From NCBI GenBank assembly GCA_032821775.1, contig JAVLRN010000003.1:2542001-2606000 (forward strand): 64,000 bases of DNA. Direction: 5' to 3'. The notes under the pieces were generated by a model. It had not been told where the DNA came from. It did no database searches and was given only the letters and a program-made list of their open reading frames with translations. This stretch comes from Sanguinoderma infundibulare (taxonomy: Eukaryota > Basidiomycota > Agaricomycetes > Polyporales > Polyporaceae). The translations under genes were made by a program, and so were the position numbers. This document shows, piece by piece, positions 1 to 11,871 of this stretch; the first letter of the stretch is position 1; each line of letters begins with the position of its first letter.

Positions 1-1446
1 CGTCGCTCCGTCGGCGAAGTCGACGGCGTGGTAGCCGGTCATGAGCTCGAACGTGCGCATCGTGTTCTCCCAGTCCTTCGCGCGCCAGCAGGCGACGAGG
101 ACGAGCGTGTACGTCGACAGGCCGGGGCGGATGCGCTGGCCCTGGTCGCTCGTGAGCTCACGCTCGAGCATCCACTCGAGCGTCTGCAGCGCGCGGGCGG
201 CCTCGGTCGTCGAGCCCGTCGCGGCGAGCGAGCCGTAGGCGGCGAGGACGTGGTCCATGTGGCCGTGGTCGAGGATGTCCGAGTCCGCGTCCATGAGCTG
301 CTGGACGAAGTGCACGCAGAGCCGGTGCTTCTTCGTCACGTTGCAGAGCCAGAGGACGTCCGCGAGCAGCGCGCCGTTGATCTCCACCTTCGGCGCAGGC
401 GCGGTCTCGCCGGGCTTCGCGAGCCCGACGTACTCGCGCAGGACGTCGAATGCGGCCACCTGGTCCGCCGGGCGGCCGCGGGCGAGGGAGTGGAGGAGGT
501 TCGCGATGGGGTACGCGTCGATTTTCAGGGCGCCGTCCTCGATGCGCTTCGCGAGCTGCCGCCATACGAGGCGCGCGTCGGAGGCGGTCTGTTCGCAGGT
601 GGTCCGCGCGGCAGGTGAGTCGCCGCGGGCTGCCATGCTGCGCTGACCGAGGGCGTGAAGCACGGCAGTATAGGTGACATTGGATGGGGCGAGAGGGCCA
701 GAGGCGTCGAGCGCGTTGTAGACGTCGAACATGCGCTGGTATTGGCCTGCACGGCCTAGAATGGTGATGTAGGCGTTGATGGGCACGATGGGCGTGATGC
801 CGCGCTCGACGCTGGCCGGGTCGCAGTCTTTGAGGAGGTCGGCGTACTGGAGGAAGCTCTCATACGTCTTGTGGACGTTGTCGAGGAGCTTAGTGCACCC
901 CGCCCAAGAGGGAACTTTGGTAAACGCGCCCATGAGCGTTGTGAACGTGCGCAGGGTCGGTTTCAGGCCGCGGCGTTTCATCTGCAAGTGCGCCGTCAGA
1001 GAGGAAGGGGGAGAAGAATATGTTGTACGCACGTCGATGTACAGCTGGTAGGCCAGCTGGAACCGACCCGCGCGACCAGCTTGGTGGATCATTGTATTCC
1101 ATACCGATGTGTTCTGTGCATCCAAGGGCATGTTTTTGAGTGTGTCGACGGCCTCGTCCAGTTTGCCCTCTTCGCACAACTTGAGCAACCTCTTGCTGAG
1201 CTCATGAGGCATAAGAGGACGTTTCGGTCTCGACTCTCCTTCACCCTCCCCTTCCCTCTCCTTCCCCTTCTCCTTCCCTTTCCATGGTTTCGCCGCGTGG
1301 CCTGTCTTTCTTGGAAGAGCGCGGGGGGTCAATGAGGAAGCGTTGTCCGACACAGTGACTGTGGAGGCAGCGCGAATGGTGGGTGGTGTCGACAGTCGAC
1401 GGACACGTGTGACGGCCGCCAAAGGTGCGCGAACGTTCCGCAGCAT
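1..1446 (-). CDS. Mitochondrial PPR-repeat protein, 3' end outside window
   Basis: Pentatricopeptide-repeat proteins bind organellar RNA and act in its processing, stability or translation. The ATG at 1446 opens an Arg-rich, acid-free N-terminus (MLRNVRAPLAAVTRVRRLST) that looks like a mitochondrial presequence, followed by a Lys/Glu/Gly-rich linker. Helical repeats then follow with PPR-type phrasing such as SVWNTMIHQAGRAGRFQLAY, PTLRTFTTLMGAF and PINAYITILGRAGQYQRMFDVYNAL. One intron (982-1032, GTGCGT..TTGCAG) interrupts it, joining YQLYID to MKRRGLKP. The frame is open to base 1, so the protein continues beyond the window. It is divergent from the folylpolyglutamate synthase gene. I cannot name the orthologue or the RNA target. 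Confidence 0.8.
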   Translation of the reverse strand, partial: MLRNVRAPLAAVTRVRRLSTPPTIRAASTVTVSDNASSLTPRALPRKTGHAAKPWKGKEKGKEREGEGEGESRPKRPLMPHELSKRLLKLCEEGKLDEAVDTLKNMPLDAQNTSVWNTMIHQAGRAGRFQLAYQLYIDVRTTYSSPPSSLTAHLQMKRRGLKPTLRTFTTLMGAFTKVPSWAGCTKLLDNVHKTYESFLQYADLLKDCDPASVERGITPIVPINAYITILGRAGQYQRMFDVYNALDASGPLAPSNVTYTAVLHALGQRSMAARGDSPAARTTCEQTASDARLVWRQLAKRIEDGALKIDAYPIANLLHSLARGRPADQVAAFDVLREYVGLAKPGETAPAPKVEINGALLADVLWLCNVTKKHRLCVHFVQQLMDADSDILDHGHMDHVLAAYGSLAATGSTTEAARALQTLEWMLERELTSDQGQRIRPGLSTYTLVLVACWRAKDWENTMRTFELMTGYHAVDFADGAT

Positions 1447-1791
1447 TGTCCCGGCACCAGAAAGCTCGAGGGATGGAAGTAGGAGAGTAGACCGGTGGAA
1501 GTGGTGGTCGACGCAGACAGCTCAAGAGTCGAGGCCAAGCGAGTGGCTGTCGGATAGCCGCCGGCTACACGGGGCAGTTTTGTGCTCGACGGAAGCGCGA
1601 CTTGGCCTGAGCTGTCTTGGGGCATCTTGGAGCTGTCTCTCGCCTGCGCGGAGCTGTTAGTGTGGCTTAGTGTGCAGCCAGCGCCGGACAAGTAGTCAAA
1701 CGATGCATTCTTGATGGTCCTCCTTTCGGCCTTATCGTCTCGCCATCTCTCTGTACACATACGTCTCCTTCCCGCTTTTCTTCGCCGCGCC
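1447..1791. promoter_or_regulatory. Shared divergent intergenic region (345 bp)
   Basis: The gap between the start codons of the PPR gene (minus) and the folylpolyglutamate synthase gene (plus) must hold both promoters. I see pyrimidine-rich stretches just before the ATG at 1792 and no clear TATA box. Confidence 0.4.
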
Positions 1792-3798
1792 ATGTCGACA
1801 AGGACCTACCGGGACGCGGTCGAGCATCTCAACTCGCTTCAGTCCAACGCCGCGACCTTGGAGGCGGTCCGCGCCTCGGGCGGACGCCTCAGCGAGTTCG
1901 CCATCCCGGAGATGGTCGAGTACTTGGTTAGAGTAGGGTACAGCGCAAGTCCTCTCTCTATGTTTCTGTGATTGGCCTCATTGTAATGGTCCGCTCTAGC
2001 CGTCCGACTTGAACAAGTTGAACATAATCCACATCACCGGAACGAAGGGCAAGGGCTCCACGTCCGCCTTCGCGGACTCGATTCTCCGTGCTGCTCGTCC
2101 AAATTGGAAAGTTGGTGCGTGGGACACGTTTCTCGACGTCCCTTCCTTCCTAACCCCAAGGAAAGGGCTGTACACTTCGCCTCACCTGGTCGCCGTGCGC
2201 GAGCGAATCCGTATCAACGGAGTCCCCGTCGACGAGCCCACATTCGTGAAATGCTTCTACGAAATATGGGATAGGCTCCAGCAGAATACCAAGGTACGTT
2301 GTGCGCGACTGCTGCCCTCGGACCTTGTTCAAGATGTTCCTCCAGACCGCGAACCCTCAGACGCCGGCCATGCCGGGGTACTTCCGGTTTATTACGCTGT
2401 TGGCATACCACATCTTCCTGCAACTCAAGGTATGATGAGATGCACTTCAAGGATTTTCGTAATCCTGAGGGTCATTTATGTCAGGTTGATGTCACAGTAC
2501 TCGAAGTCGGCGTCGGTGGAAGATATGACAGCACCAACATCGTGCCCAAGCCTGTCGTGACAGGAATTACAGCTCTCGGAATTGACCATGTCACCGTCCT
2601 GGGCAAGACTTTGAAGGACATCGCGTGGCAGAAGGCTGGCATATTCAAGGTGAGAATCTCGCAGACGCCTATATGCTAGCAATATGTTGGGATTTATACC
2701 ATAGAACGTTGTCAGGAAGGTGTTCCAGCGTTGACGGTCGAGCAACCGGAGGAGGCTGCGCTAGTGCTGAAGGAGCAGGCTGAGATCCTGAAGGTTTGTG
2801 TGTCCACCTACCGTCACAGCTTCGACCAGGCTGACGGATAGGCAGGCGTCGGAGTTTGAGGTGGTATCTCCTGCCACAGGACTTTCGGATATCAAACTGG
2901 GTGCGCACAAGGTCAAAAGTGCTCCATATGTGTAACTTATCGTCTTGCAGGCTTGGCTGGGAACCACCAATACCAGAACGCAAACCTCGCCGTGTCCCTC
3001 GCCAAGAGGTTCCTGACTGTCCAAACGGGCCAAGTCTTCGATGGCGGCTTGCCGGATACCTTTATTCAAGGCTTGAAGGCGACCAAGTGGCCGGGACGCT
3101 GCCAGACGGTCGTCGATCCCAACCACGAGAAGACGACATGGTTCCTGGACGGCGCTCATACCCTGGAGAGTCTCGACTGCTGCGTGCAGTGGTATGTCAG
3201 CCCTGACGTCGCCCTGCGTCCACCAAAGAACCTGTGAGTATTTTTCTCACCGCCGTAACCCATATGTTTGACCGCAGAAGTACAGCAGCGAGCGCTCCAG
3301 AGTGCTCATCTTCAACTGTACGAGCGGCCGCGCCGGAAACTCCTTCCTGGGAGCGGTGCTGACCCGTGCGGCGGAGCAGCTGCAGAAGTACGGGGGCACG
3401 GAGGAGGCGGGAGCGCTGTTCGACCAGGTCGCGTTCTGTGCGAACGTCACCTATGCCGATGGTCACTTCAAGGGCGGTGTGTATGATCCAAAGGTCGGTT
3501 CGGAGTAGACCAGGAAGCGTTGACGTCGCTTTGGACAGATCTCACGACGAAAGCCCTTTCCGACGACGATCTCGTGCACCTGAAGACGCAGCACGAGCTT
3601 GCCGATGCGTGGTCGTCCCTCGTTCCTTCGTACCCCAAGGAGAACATCCACGTCCTCCCTTCTGTCGAGCACGCGGTCAACATCGTTAGGAAGCTGAACG
3701 CTTCCGGTGAGAAGCCCGTGGACGTCCTCGTCGCTGGCAGCCTGCACCTCGTTGGGGGCGTCATCGAGGTCGCCGGCTTGTCTGATGTTGCCCTCTGA
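1792..3798 (+). CDS. MET7: Folylpolyglutamate synthase
   Basis: This enzyme adds gamma-linked glutamates to tetrahydrofolates, which retains folates in the cell and in mitochondria. The ATP-binding loop GTKGKGS is at residues 65-71, followed by [18 protein letters not shown], the [12 protein letters not shown] segment and [13 protein letters not shown] of the Mur-ligase fold. My model has ten exons: 1792-1944, 2000-2114, 2166-2293, 2334-2429, 2485-2649, 2716-2793, 2846-2900, 2951-3195, 3278-3476 and 3539-3798, giving about 497 aa, the usual length. The first intron fits the frame only with a GC donor (GCAAGT at 1945). The donor near 3196 is weak and the least certain junction. The dihydrofolate synthase paralogue (FOL3) is less likely because the whole layout matches the longer FPGS form. 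Confidence 0.93.
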
Positions 3799-3991
3799 TG
3801 TTTTGTTCGTGCGGGCTGAAGTTCATCCTCTCTCGGTCTCGTGTCCGCTGTCCACTGTACTTTCGAATAGAATTTGGCGGGTATAATCTTGCGCATTACA
3901 TAGAGCATAATAGTAGTGTTCGTGGCCTTCAACAGGCTGGGTTAATTTACAAATAATATATGCAGCTCCTGGCGCCGGATGAGTGCGGACG
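3799..3991. other. Convergent 3' gap
   Basis: The folylpolyglutamate synthase and SLX4 genes end tail to tail 193 bp apart. The gap is AT-richer than the flanking coding sequence and probably carries both 3' untranslated regions. Confidence 0.4.
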
Positions 3992-6693
3992 CTAGGGATG
4001 CCGTGTCCGCTTCGTCCTGCTCTTGCTCGGGTCCGCTCCGTAGAAATGTATGGCCTGCAGGGTTCAGACATTTTGTTAGCACGGGAACTTGCTGCTTCGA
4101 CTCGGTCGGACACACCTTCTGGTCGAGGAACGTGCGCACTTTGCCCTTGAGCCTCGTCTTTTTCTCCGTGACGCCGACGTCCGCGGCGAGCTGCATGAAG
4201 ACGTCGAAGTGGATGGGCTCGTAGCGCAGGATGCGCAGATGGAGCGCCTCGTCCTTCAGGATGGCCTCCTTGAGCTTCGCGCCCAGCTCCTCCTGGGATA
4301 TGTCCTTCTCGCTGCCAGCCGTCGCGGCCTCAGCATCGCTCTCGTCCGTCGGCACCTTTTTCGGTCGCCCTCGCTTCTTCGTCGCTGGCTTACCAGCTGT
4401 CACAGGAGGGACGGGTCCGTCCCTGAGTCTAGACGGCCCGGCGATAGGGACCTCCTCGTCCTCCGGAATCGCTGCTAACTTCCGTTTGGGCTGGGGCATC
4501 CGAGGAGAAGGCGATGGCGAGACACGCGCTGTCCGTGTATCCGGAGCGGGAACCTTCGACGCTGGGGGTCCTGCCTCTGCCTCAGGGTCGTAGTGCAGGA
4601 TCGCGTCTCCCCCGCCCCCACCGTCGTACTCGCCCCACTGGCTCTGATCTCGGTACCAATCGTTCCACTGGTATTCATAACCATCATGTACATGAAAGTC
4701 CAGACCGTCGTCGTACGCGGGCGCGTACTGGTCGTCACCAGCGGGCGACGGCGTCCGTGCGCTTGTGGGGAACAGCGGAGACAGCCGGGATGGCGGACGG
4801 GCGAGCATGTCCGGGGCTGCGGGGACGGGGCCTGCGGAGGGACTCGTCTGCGTCTGGAAAGGTGGAAGACAGTTTGCGTTTGAACTGGGGGAGGAGGAAG
4901 AGAGTTCGATGATGGTCTGGTTGTTATAAGTCTTGTATGCGATGGGAGGGTGTCAACGGCACTTACAGGTCGTGGAGGGGAGGACTTGCCAAAATCGAAG
5001 TCGTCCTCGGAGGTGTCGTGAAGCGAGATGGGCTCGTCGATCGCGTCGTCTTTATCGACAGTGACAACGCTGCCGGTCGACCCCGCTACATTCGTTAGCT
5101 TGCTCGGAGCGAACACTTGCGTAGCCGTGGGCATGTCATCCGCCGGGTCAGGGTCGGCTTGAGCAGATTCTAGCACACTTTTGCTGAACACTTGAGTAAG
5201 AGGCGACACGTCGGATTCCGCGGCGATGGCCGCTCCTGCGTTGACGATACCCGACTGGACAGGGCTGACACCTGGCCGACTAGGCCCAAACGTTAGCGTG
5301 GTATCCTTGGGCTGTATGTCGGGGAGGTTGTTGCGTGCTGCGACAGTGCTTCTTGTAAACGCTTGCGTCGGCGGAGGCAGGACTGAATCCGATTCTGCCA
5401 GGGACACAGTGTTCTGCTGTCGTATACTGTTGACAGGAGTACCATTACGAGTGCTCTGTAGCAGGAGACGAGCCTTGTCAAGGATGCTGTCTCGAGTCTC
5501 ATCGACGCTCTTGACTGTCTGTTGTACCTGTAGTCGGGGACCAGAGCGTTTCCGTGCTTTCTCTTTAAGAGTTTCTTCAAGTAGTGTCTCAGGTGCAGAA
5601 GGCGTTGGAGTGCCGACGGTCAGCTTGGACTTGGACGAAGATGCAACAGGTGGCAGGTTGGCAAGTTCTTTCCGCAAGAGAATGCGGACCGTCTCATCGT
5701 TCAGCCTGTTCTTCTTTGCGCAGGACTGGATGTGCTTCATTTTCTCCTTGACGGTCTTGCGCGCGGTCCAGGCGAGTTCACAAGAGACACATTTGAGCAG
5801 TCGCAACAACTGTGCGTCAGTGAAGTCGGCTGTGAAACGATGGGATGGAAGGCGTTTTGCTTTGGCGGGCGCACCAGGTGCGACCTCGGGTGTTTGGGAG
5901 TCTCGTTCAGTGGGCGAAGGCGTCTTAGAGGCAGTGCGTCGGATTGGGTTGGGAGGGGCGTAGGCGAAGCGCCCAAGTTTGAGTTGACCTTCCCCGCCGT
6001 CGCTTTCATCTTCTGAGGAGTCTGTTGAGGTGCGAGGAGCGGGGGCCAATCGGGCGGGATCCTCGGGCGCGGGCGCGGAGCGAGTTGGAATTGGGGAAGC
6101 AACTGGGGAAGACAATTGATGGTTTGCGTTTGGAAAAGAGAGAAGCTTGCGTATAGACGGCAGAGACTCATCCAAGGTTCCTTCTGGAAGCTCCTGTCAG
6201 TCTGGAGACAGAGCTTCCGTTCGCGTCGGGGCGCACCTCCACTAATCTCGATGCCCAACCTGTCGACGACAGCGCGGTCGCCGTTGCTCTCGCGTGACTG
6301 ATCTATGGGAGGATCGTGGTGGGTAGACGATTCGCTCCCATCTAAATGCGCGAATCACTCGATGAACACGAATGCACGGCAGCATCGAGGCTGGAACTGA
6401 CCAGACACATCTATAATCACAATAGGTTTGGACTTCGCGTGGTGTAAAGGTGGCGCAGGGGTGGCTGAACGCGAGGAGCTGCTGTCTGTGAGCTCAATAA
6501 CTTCGTCCGACGGTTGCGAAACTATAACCACAGGGGTCTTCTTCCTCTGAACGCGACGTGCCTTTGCCTTGAGTCTTCGCTCCTCCCGCTCCGGCTCTGA
6601 GTCTTCTACATAGTCTTCAGTTGCGTCGCTTCTGGGTTGGGAAGCCCAACTCTGGCTGCGCGAGAATGAAGTTGGAGGGAAGCGGCGCGTCAT
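3992..6693 (-). CDS. SLX4: SLX4 structure-specific endonuclease scaffold subunit
   Basis: Slx4 is the nuclear scaffold that activates Slx1 to cut branched DNA such as flaps and Holliday junctions. The model joins five exons: 6693-6402, 6341-6237, 6183-4967, 4853-4116 and 4054-3992, all in phase, about 804 aa. A C2HC zinc-finger-like element lies at C264, C267, H283 and C287. Most of the middle is disordered and Ser/Pro-rich, with acidic patches. An AT-hook-like KKRGRPKK stretch precedes the conserved C-terminal domain that binds Slx1 (ILRYEPIHFDVFMQLA, then LKGKVRTFLDQK). The last exon supplies AIHFYGADPSKSRTKRTRHP and only appears once a 61-nt intron is removed. It is divergent from the karyopherin gene. 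The start rests on the first ATG in frame. Confidence 0.88.
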
Positions 6694-7154
6694 GTGGGTA
6701 TGGTTGGCGACCGTTGCGTGGAGTGAGGGACGGACAGGGGAAGTGGGCTGCGATAACGAGAAGACACGGTGGGCGTGGTGAGGTTTGCCACTGCAACGAG
6801 CGAGACCGGAGAGGAAGGGGGGAGGCCGCATACGCTGCGGCGCGTGGAGGCGAGGACGAGAGTTGGACGCAGGGAAGCCGAAGACGCGCCGCGCCAACGT
6901 CGCGCTTGTCCGCGTGGCGTTGTTTACGCGTTGTTTGGCCGCGACAGGGCCGCGAGCGCCAGGCAAAGGGTAAGTTAACGCCTTGCGCCGCGGGGAGGCT
7001 GCAGGGTCGATCGCAGTGTTGCACTCTTCTCCCGCAACGTGCTCGGCCTTTCGTCGGGCCCCTGCCTCAGTATTTAACCTGCGACCGCCGTCTCCCAGTC
7101 TGCGTTCGTTCCCTGCATGTGTTCTCCTGGCACTCGCACTTCTACCTTGCAGCC
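6694..7154. promoter_or_regulatory. Shared divergent promoter region of SLX4 and KAP120 (461 bp)
   Basis: Both start codons face away from this interval. A TATTTAA element at 7071-7077 lies about 80 bp before the karyopherin ATG and is a possible TATA-like box. No transcribed element is evident inside it. Confidence 0.4.
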
Positions 7155-10100
7155 ATGAGTCCTCCAAGCCAAGCTCCTCCCGTCTCCCCAGAGGAGCTAT
7201 ACAACGTAGTGTCCGGCGCCGCGTCTCAGAACCCTGCCGAGGTCCAGGCCTCCACCAATCGACTCAAGGAGCTCCTCGAGAGACCCGGAACCTATGACAT
7301 TTTGCACGAAATCGCTGCTCAGAAGACCCTGCCTCTACAGGTCCGTCAACAGGCCATGATCCAATTCAAGAACGGCGCTGCCGCTCACTGGAGGTCGCGA
7401 AAGTCTGTTCCGCGTTCCCTTGACTATCCTCACAGATTCTCACCCCTCCTGCTCAGATTATTTGCCCCAGAGATCAAGAATCGCATAAAGCCACGCACCC
7501 TGACCTTCTTGGACGAGACCGATGATATCGTGAGTGTTTATTCATCCTACTTGCTACCCCCATTCACTGTGCCGACCATGCATATCAAACCGTAGATTGC
7601 GGAGTGCAATGCGCTCGTCGTCGGCAAGATCGCGCGAACGGACTACCCTGTCTCTTGGTACGTCTATCCGAACCATAATCCTGTTCACTTGCATTTACAC
7701 CGCCCGATAGGGGAGACCTTATAGCACAACTAGGGAGCGCAATCAACTCTTCCGTCGAGGCGCGATGCACAACCGGTGATCCAAACGCGACATTAATGCT
7801 CCGGCGCACGCTCCAAGTCCTCAACGCCGTCCTGAAGGAGTACGGCGCATATAAGATGCTGACCGGAGTTAAGACCATGGGCCAGGTATGGTGTCTGTTC
7901 ATTTTCACGTTCTCTTGCCGATGCCTTGCTCCAGTTCGTAGAAGACTTGCGAATGCCCCTCCAAACCCACTACGCCAGGATCTCATCGTCGTTGACTTCC
8001 ATCAACCCCGCATCTCTCAGCCAAGTCCGCACTGCTGAAGACCTTCTCCTCACCCACCTCACCTTCAAATGCCTCGTCAAACTCGCGTTCTGGGCCTATC
8101 ATCGCTACACTTGCTGTCGGGACTACCAAGAATTCGCGCCCTGGGTCCAGGAGTTCTTCCAGAACTCCGCCGTCCAACTCCAAGCCCTATCCGAACTGCG
8201 CATCAACCTGGTGTCCGCCCTCGGCGCCACCCCTGTCGACCCCGTATCCCAGCGCGTCCTCGACCTTCTCACACGCCATGTACGCGTCTTCGGAAAGCTC
8301 TTCAGGCGCATGCAGCGCGACAACGTGGTGCACTTCGTCGCCCTTCCTATGTGCGGCGATTTGGTTCTCTACTACTGGAGCAAGGTCGTGCAAGCCACTA
8401 CTGGTTCGCCAGAGCAGATCGCAGGTACGGACGGAACGCGCCTGATTGTCAAACCCGCAAAGCTTGGTTACTGAGGTTGTGTAGACTCCTCGCTCGTGGT
8501 CTTCCCTGTCCGCTTCCTTGTACAGGGCATGGCCCTTTTCCGCGACAGTCTGGCACAATGGGCTCCGGTCAAGAAGGATGGTTCCACAAATGACAGAGGT
8601 TGTTTTTCAAGGACCATGCGCTCTTGCTTCCCTCACTGACGCCTCCCGCCCCTTCAGTGCTCACGCAAGACTACGTGGAAGCTGCCGTGAAGATCCTGGT
8701 TACTAGGTTCATCCCCCTGAACCCTTCAGACCTCGAGGAGTGGATGGCCGATCCAGAGGAATGGGTGAACACTGAAGAGAAGGAAAATGATCAGTGGGAG
8801 TACGAGCTCAGGGTATATTTCGTATGATCGTGAGGCAGGTCTTGACCGACTTACCAACGCTTGTCAGCCCTGCGGAGAGCGTGTGCTCATGACACTAGCG
8901 GCTCAATATCCGCAGTATGTCAAACCTCTCATCCTGTCCACTTTCAACAGTCTCGTAGGTGCGTGAGCAATGATGAAGGTTGTCTTGCGAGGATTGGATA
9001 TGCTCACCCTAGTCTAATAGGCCAACGAGCGACGGACCTCCCTGCTATCATCCAAAAAGAGGCATTGTATTGTGCGGTGGGCCGTTGTGCGATCCGTCTG
9101 AAGGATACAATCCCCTTTGAAAAGTGGCTCCAGGAGTCTCTCATGGTGGAGGCTCAGGAGACTCACCCAAGGTGCGGCGTGCCATACCAAAAAGGATCAC
9201 CGATTAACTGCCATAATTATATGCATCTAGCTATCCTATCGTGAAGAGACGAATCGCGTGGCTCTTGGGCAAACTGGTCTTGGACGAGTGTCTAGCGGCT
9301 AACAACGTCAGTCTCTGGCAAGTCCTCGTGCACTTGCTCCAACATCAGGGTCCCGGCACCGACGCTGTGGTCCGCCTCACGGCCGCGATAGCCATCCGCG
9401 AATGTGTTGACGTGCGTTGTGCTTATGCCATACTGATGCACTAACTGACCAAGCTCAACTGATCCAATAGAGCTTAAATTACGATGCCAACACGTTCGAG
9501 CCTTTCTTGCCTCCAGTTGTGACGTCCTTGGTTCAGCTGACGGCCGAGGCGGACTCGCTCGAGGCCAAACGGCGAATCAATGACAGTCTGAACACGGTCA
9601 TCGAACGCGCGGAGTCTCGGGTATGCGCGATACGCCGCGATCCTGCGAGCGATTGCTGACCCACTGTGGCAGATCATCCCTCTGATCGGAATGGTTGCGG
9701 AGCCAATACCCCAGCTTTGTGGGCACACATTTTGTTCTTTCACGGGATGGCCGCTCACGCTCAGAGTATAGGGACCGCGGCGGAGCAAGATTGGTTGTTC
9801 AAGGCGTGCTTGTTGGGCACGGTCCAGAAGCTCATTGAGGTATGTTTGTGGGTTTTCATTGGGAGATACGGCAGCGCTTATCCCCAGTAGTCAGCGAAAG
9901 AGCAAGCCAACTCCCTGAGCGCACTCGTCGTGCCGCTTGTTCGCGAATGCTTCACCGCGCCCGTGAGTGTGCCTTGACCGGCCCTCCGATCGTGGCACTA
10001 AACCTCATATACTCTCAGGCCCAATTGCAGCTAGAAGAGGACGCGTTTGCGCTTTGGCGGAGCGCGCTACGGAATACCAACACTATCGAGGGGTCCCCCG

Positions 10101-11293
10101 GTCTTGTTGAACTTGTACCTCTGATCATTCAGCAGCTTTCAGGGAACTTGGAGATGTTGGGCACAATCGTACATATCGTCGAGTCATACATCTTGCTTGA
10201 TGCGCCCCGCATACTTCAGGCACGTCTTACTTTGGTCGCTCTCGCTTTCATTGCCTTAGTCCGCTCAACAGGCGGCTGCCGTTGACCTACTTCGTGCATT
10301 CAACACGTCGATCAACGGGGCTATCTCCGCAAACGTCAAGCACATGACGATTGCCCTTTGCTTGCTGACACAGGTCGCGCCGCCAGGACTTTGGGGAGAG
10401 GCCATGCACACCTCTGGAGTATTCGCTACGGTCTATCAAGGGCTGGAGGAGGACAAAGTAACATTCTCAGCTCCTCCTTTGGGAGACACGCTAACAACGC
10501 GATGAACCAGCTCCCAACGCTTGTGCTGACGGACTACGTTTACCTCCTGGCCCGCATCGCCATCGCCGACGCGCGATTGTTCCTTCAACTCGTATCCGCG
10601 ACCGCCGCAGCTCTGAACAAGCCTGAGGCGCAGATTTGGGAGCCGATCTTGAACCAATGGTGGACGCGGGTACGTCTTTATCTCTCCTCGGCGACCCTAG
10701 CGCTCTTCCTGATCAAGCCTCATGATCCGCCGCGGCGCTCGCAGTTCGACAACATGTCCGAGCCGCGCCTGCGCAAGCTGACGGCAATGGGCATCGCGAA
10801 CCTCGTGGCGACTGGCCGACCGGAGGTGCTTGACCGGCTGTCGACCGAGATCTGCAACCTGTGGATCGACGTGTTCGGGGAGATCAAGGAGGCCCAGAAC
10901 AATGCCGAGAATGAGTGCGTGCTGTGTTGTTGCAGGTTGTACACGCGTCTGATCACTTTTGGCAGCCCGTCGCTCACGCTTTACTGGGATCGGCCGTTTG
11001 ATGACACGTCCACGGAGACGGAAGGGACGCTGGAGCACGAACGTCGGAGAGTGGTACGTGTTCGTTTTCTGCTAGTGGCCGATAGAGCGTTGCTGATGTC
11101 GTTCAACTTCTGTAAGGTGTTTGACAATGACCCGGTACGCACGACCTCGCTTGCGGTGTACATCGCCGCCAAGCTGCGCGAAGCCGAGGCGGCGTGCGGT
11201 GGCGGAGCGGAGCTGCAGTCCCGCTACCTCGCCAAGGCCGAACCTCTGCTGCTGAAGCAGGTCTTCGACGCGGTCACGGGCAACCGGCCATAA
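7155..11293 (+). CDS. KAP120: Importin-beta family karyopherin (Kap120/importin-11 type)
   Basis: Karyopherins of this group carry cargo through nuclear pores under Ran control. The N-terminus after the ATG at 7155 is an importin N-terminal region: short helical repeats with PAEVQASTNRLKELLERPG, then LPLQVRQQAMIQFKNGAAAHW joined over a 42-nt intron (7394-7435) to RFSPLLLRLFAPEIKNRIK. Alpha-helical HEAT-like sequence then runs to the stop at 11291-11293, ending KAEPLLLKQVFDAVTGNRP. I estimate about 18 short introns and roughly 1,040 aa, which fits Kap120 and importin-11. Segments such as LPMCGDLVLYYWSKVVQ resemble that subfamily rather than importin-beta 1. Membership of the importin superfamily is firm; the exact subfamily is an inference. 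Confidence 0.85.
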
Positions 11294-11509
11294 ATGCAGA
11301 ACGCGGACCAGGTCGAGAAATGATTTTGGGTCTCTCTAGAATCTGTCGCATACATCTTGTTCTGAGCATCACCTCGTAATGCTGTGTTACCGTTTCTTGC
11401 ATCCATCACCCTCCATGTCATCATTCCGTACACTAACAATGCTAACCATATCATTTCGGGCTAGGCAGGTTCTCCGCGCGGCGCTCTCATAGGCGCTCCA
11501 GGTGCCCTA

Positions 11510-11868
11510 CTATGGGTGAGCGAGTTCCCGTGGCATCGGCTCCATCAAGCAGTCTCTCTCGCCCTGCATCAAGTCTTCAAGTGCATCCAGTACACGACGC
11601 TCCCTCGAGATCTCTTTCTGGCTGAGGGCAATGGCCTGCTCGAGTTCGTCGGCGCGCTGAGCGGTCAGCAGGACTTCGCCTATTAGCACGAGCTGCATAC
11701 CGAAAGCCCAAAACCATCGTCATCAGTATGGATCAATGCAGTTGTGGGTGCGACGGCACGCAGACGTACCTTGCCGCTAGCATCGCTTCCGAAGAGTTCG
11801 TGGACAAGGCGCGTTCGGTAAGACAGCTTGCGGATCGCGTTGGCGTGCGCCTTCAGAAGGCCGCCGCT
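11510..11868 (-). pseudogene. 3' fragment of an unrecognised gene, 5' part missing
   Basis: Two exons read on the minus strand: 11868-11770 (ending ..RLVHELFGSDASGK) and 11692-11510 (LVLIGEVLLTAQRADELEQA.. to a TAG). They are joined by a consensus GTACGT..TGCAG intron in phase. The second exon is rich in Glu, Arg and Leu and looks like a coiled coil ending in PMPRELAHP. Directly upstream is an in-frame TGA (11869-11871) with no start codon or acceptor that rescues the frame, so the 5' portion is absent. I do not recognise the family. It sits head to head with a truncated UMP-CMP kinase piece. Confidence 0.5.
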
Positions 11869-11871
11869 TCA

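Noticed and set aside
28..618. Long open frame on the plus strand at the left edge
   Set aside because: It is the antisense shadow of the PPR coding region; its composition is the typical Arg/Glu/Val/Leu mirror of a GC-rich gene.
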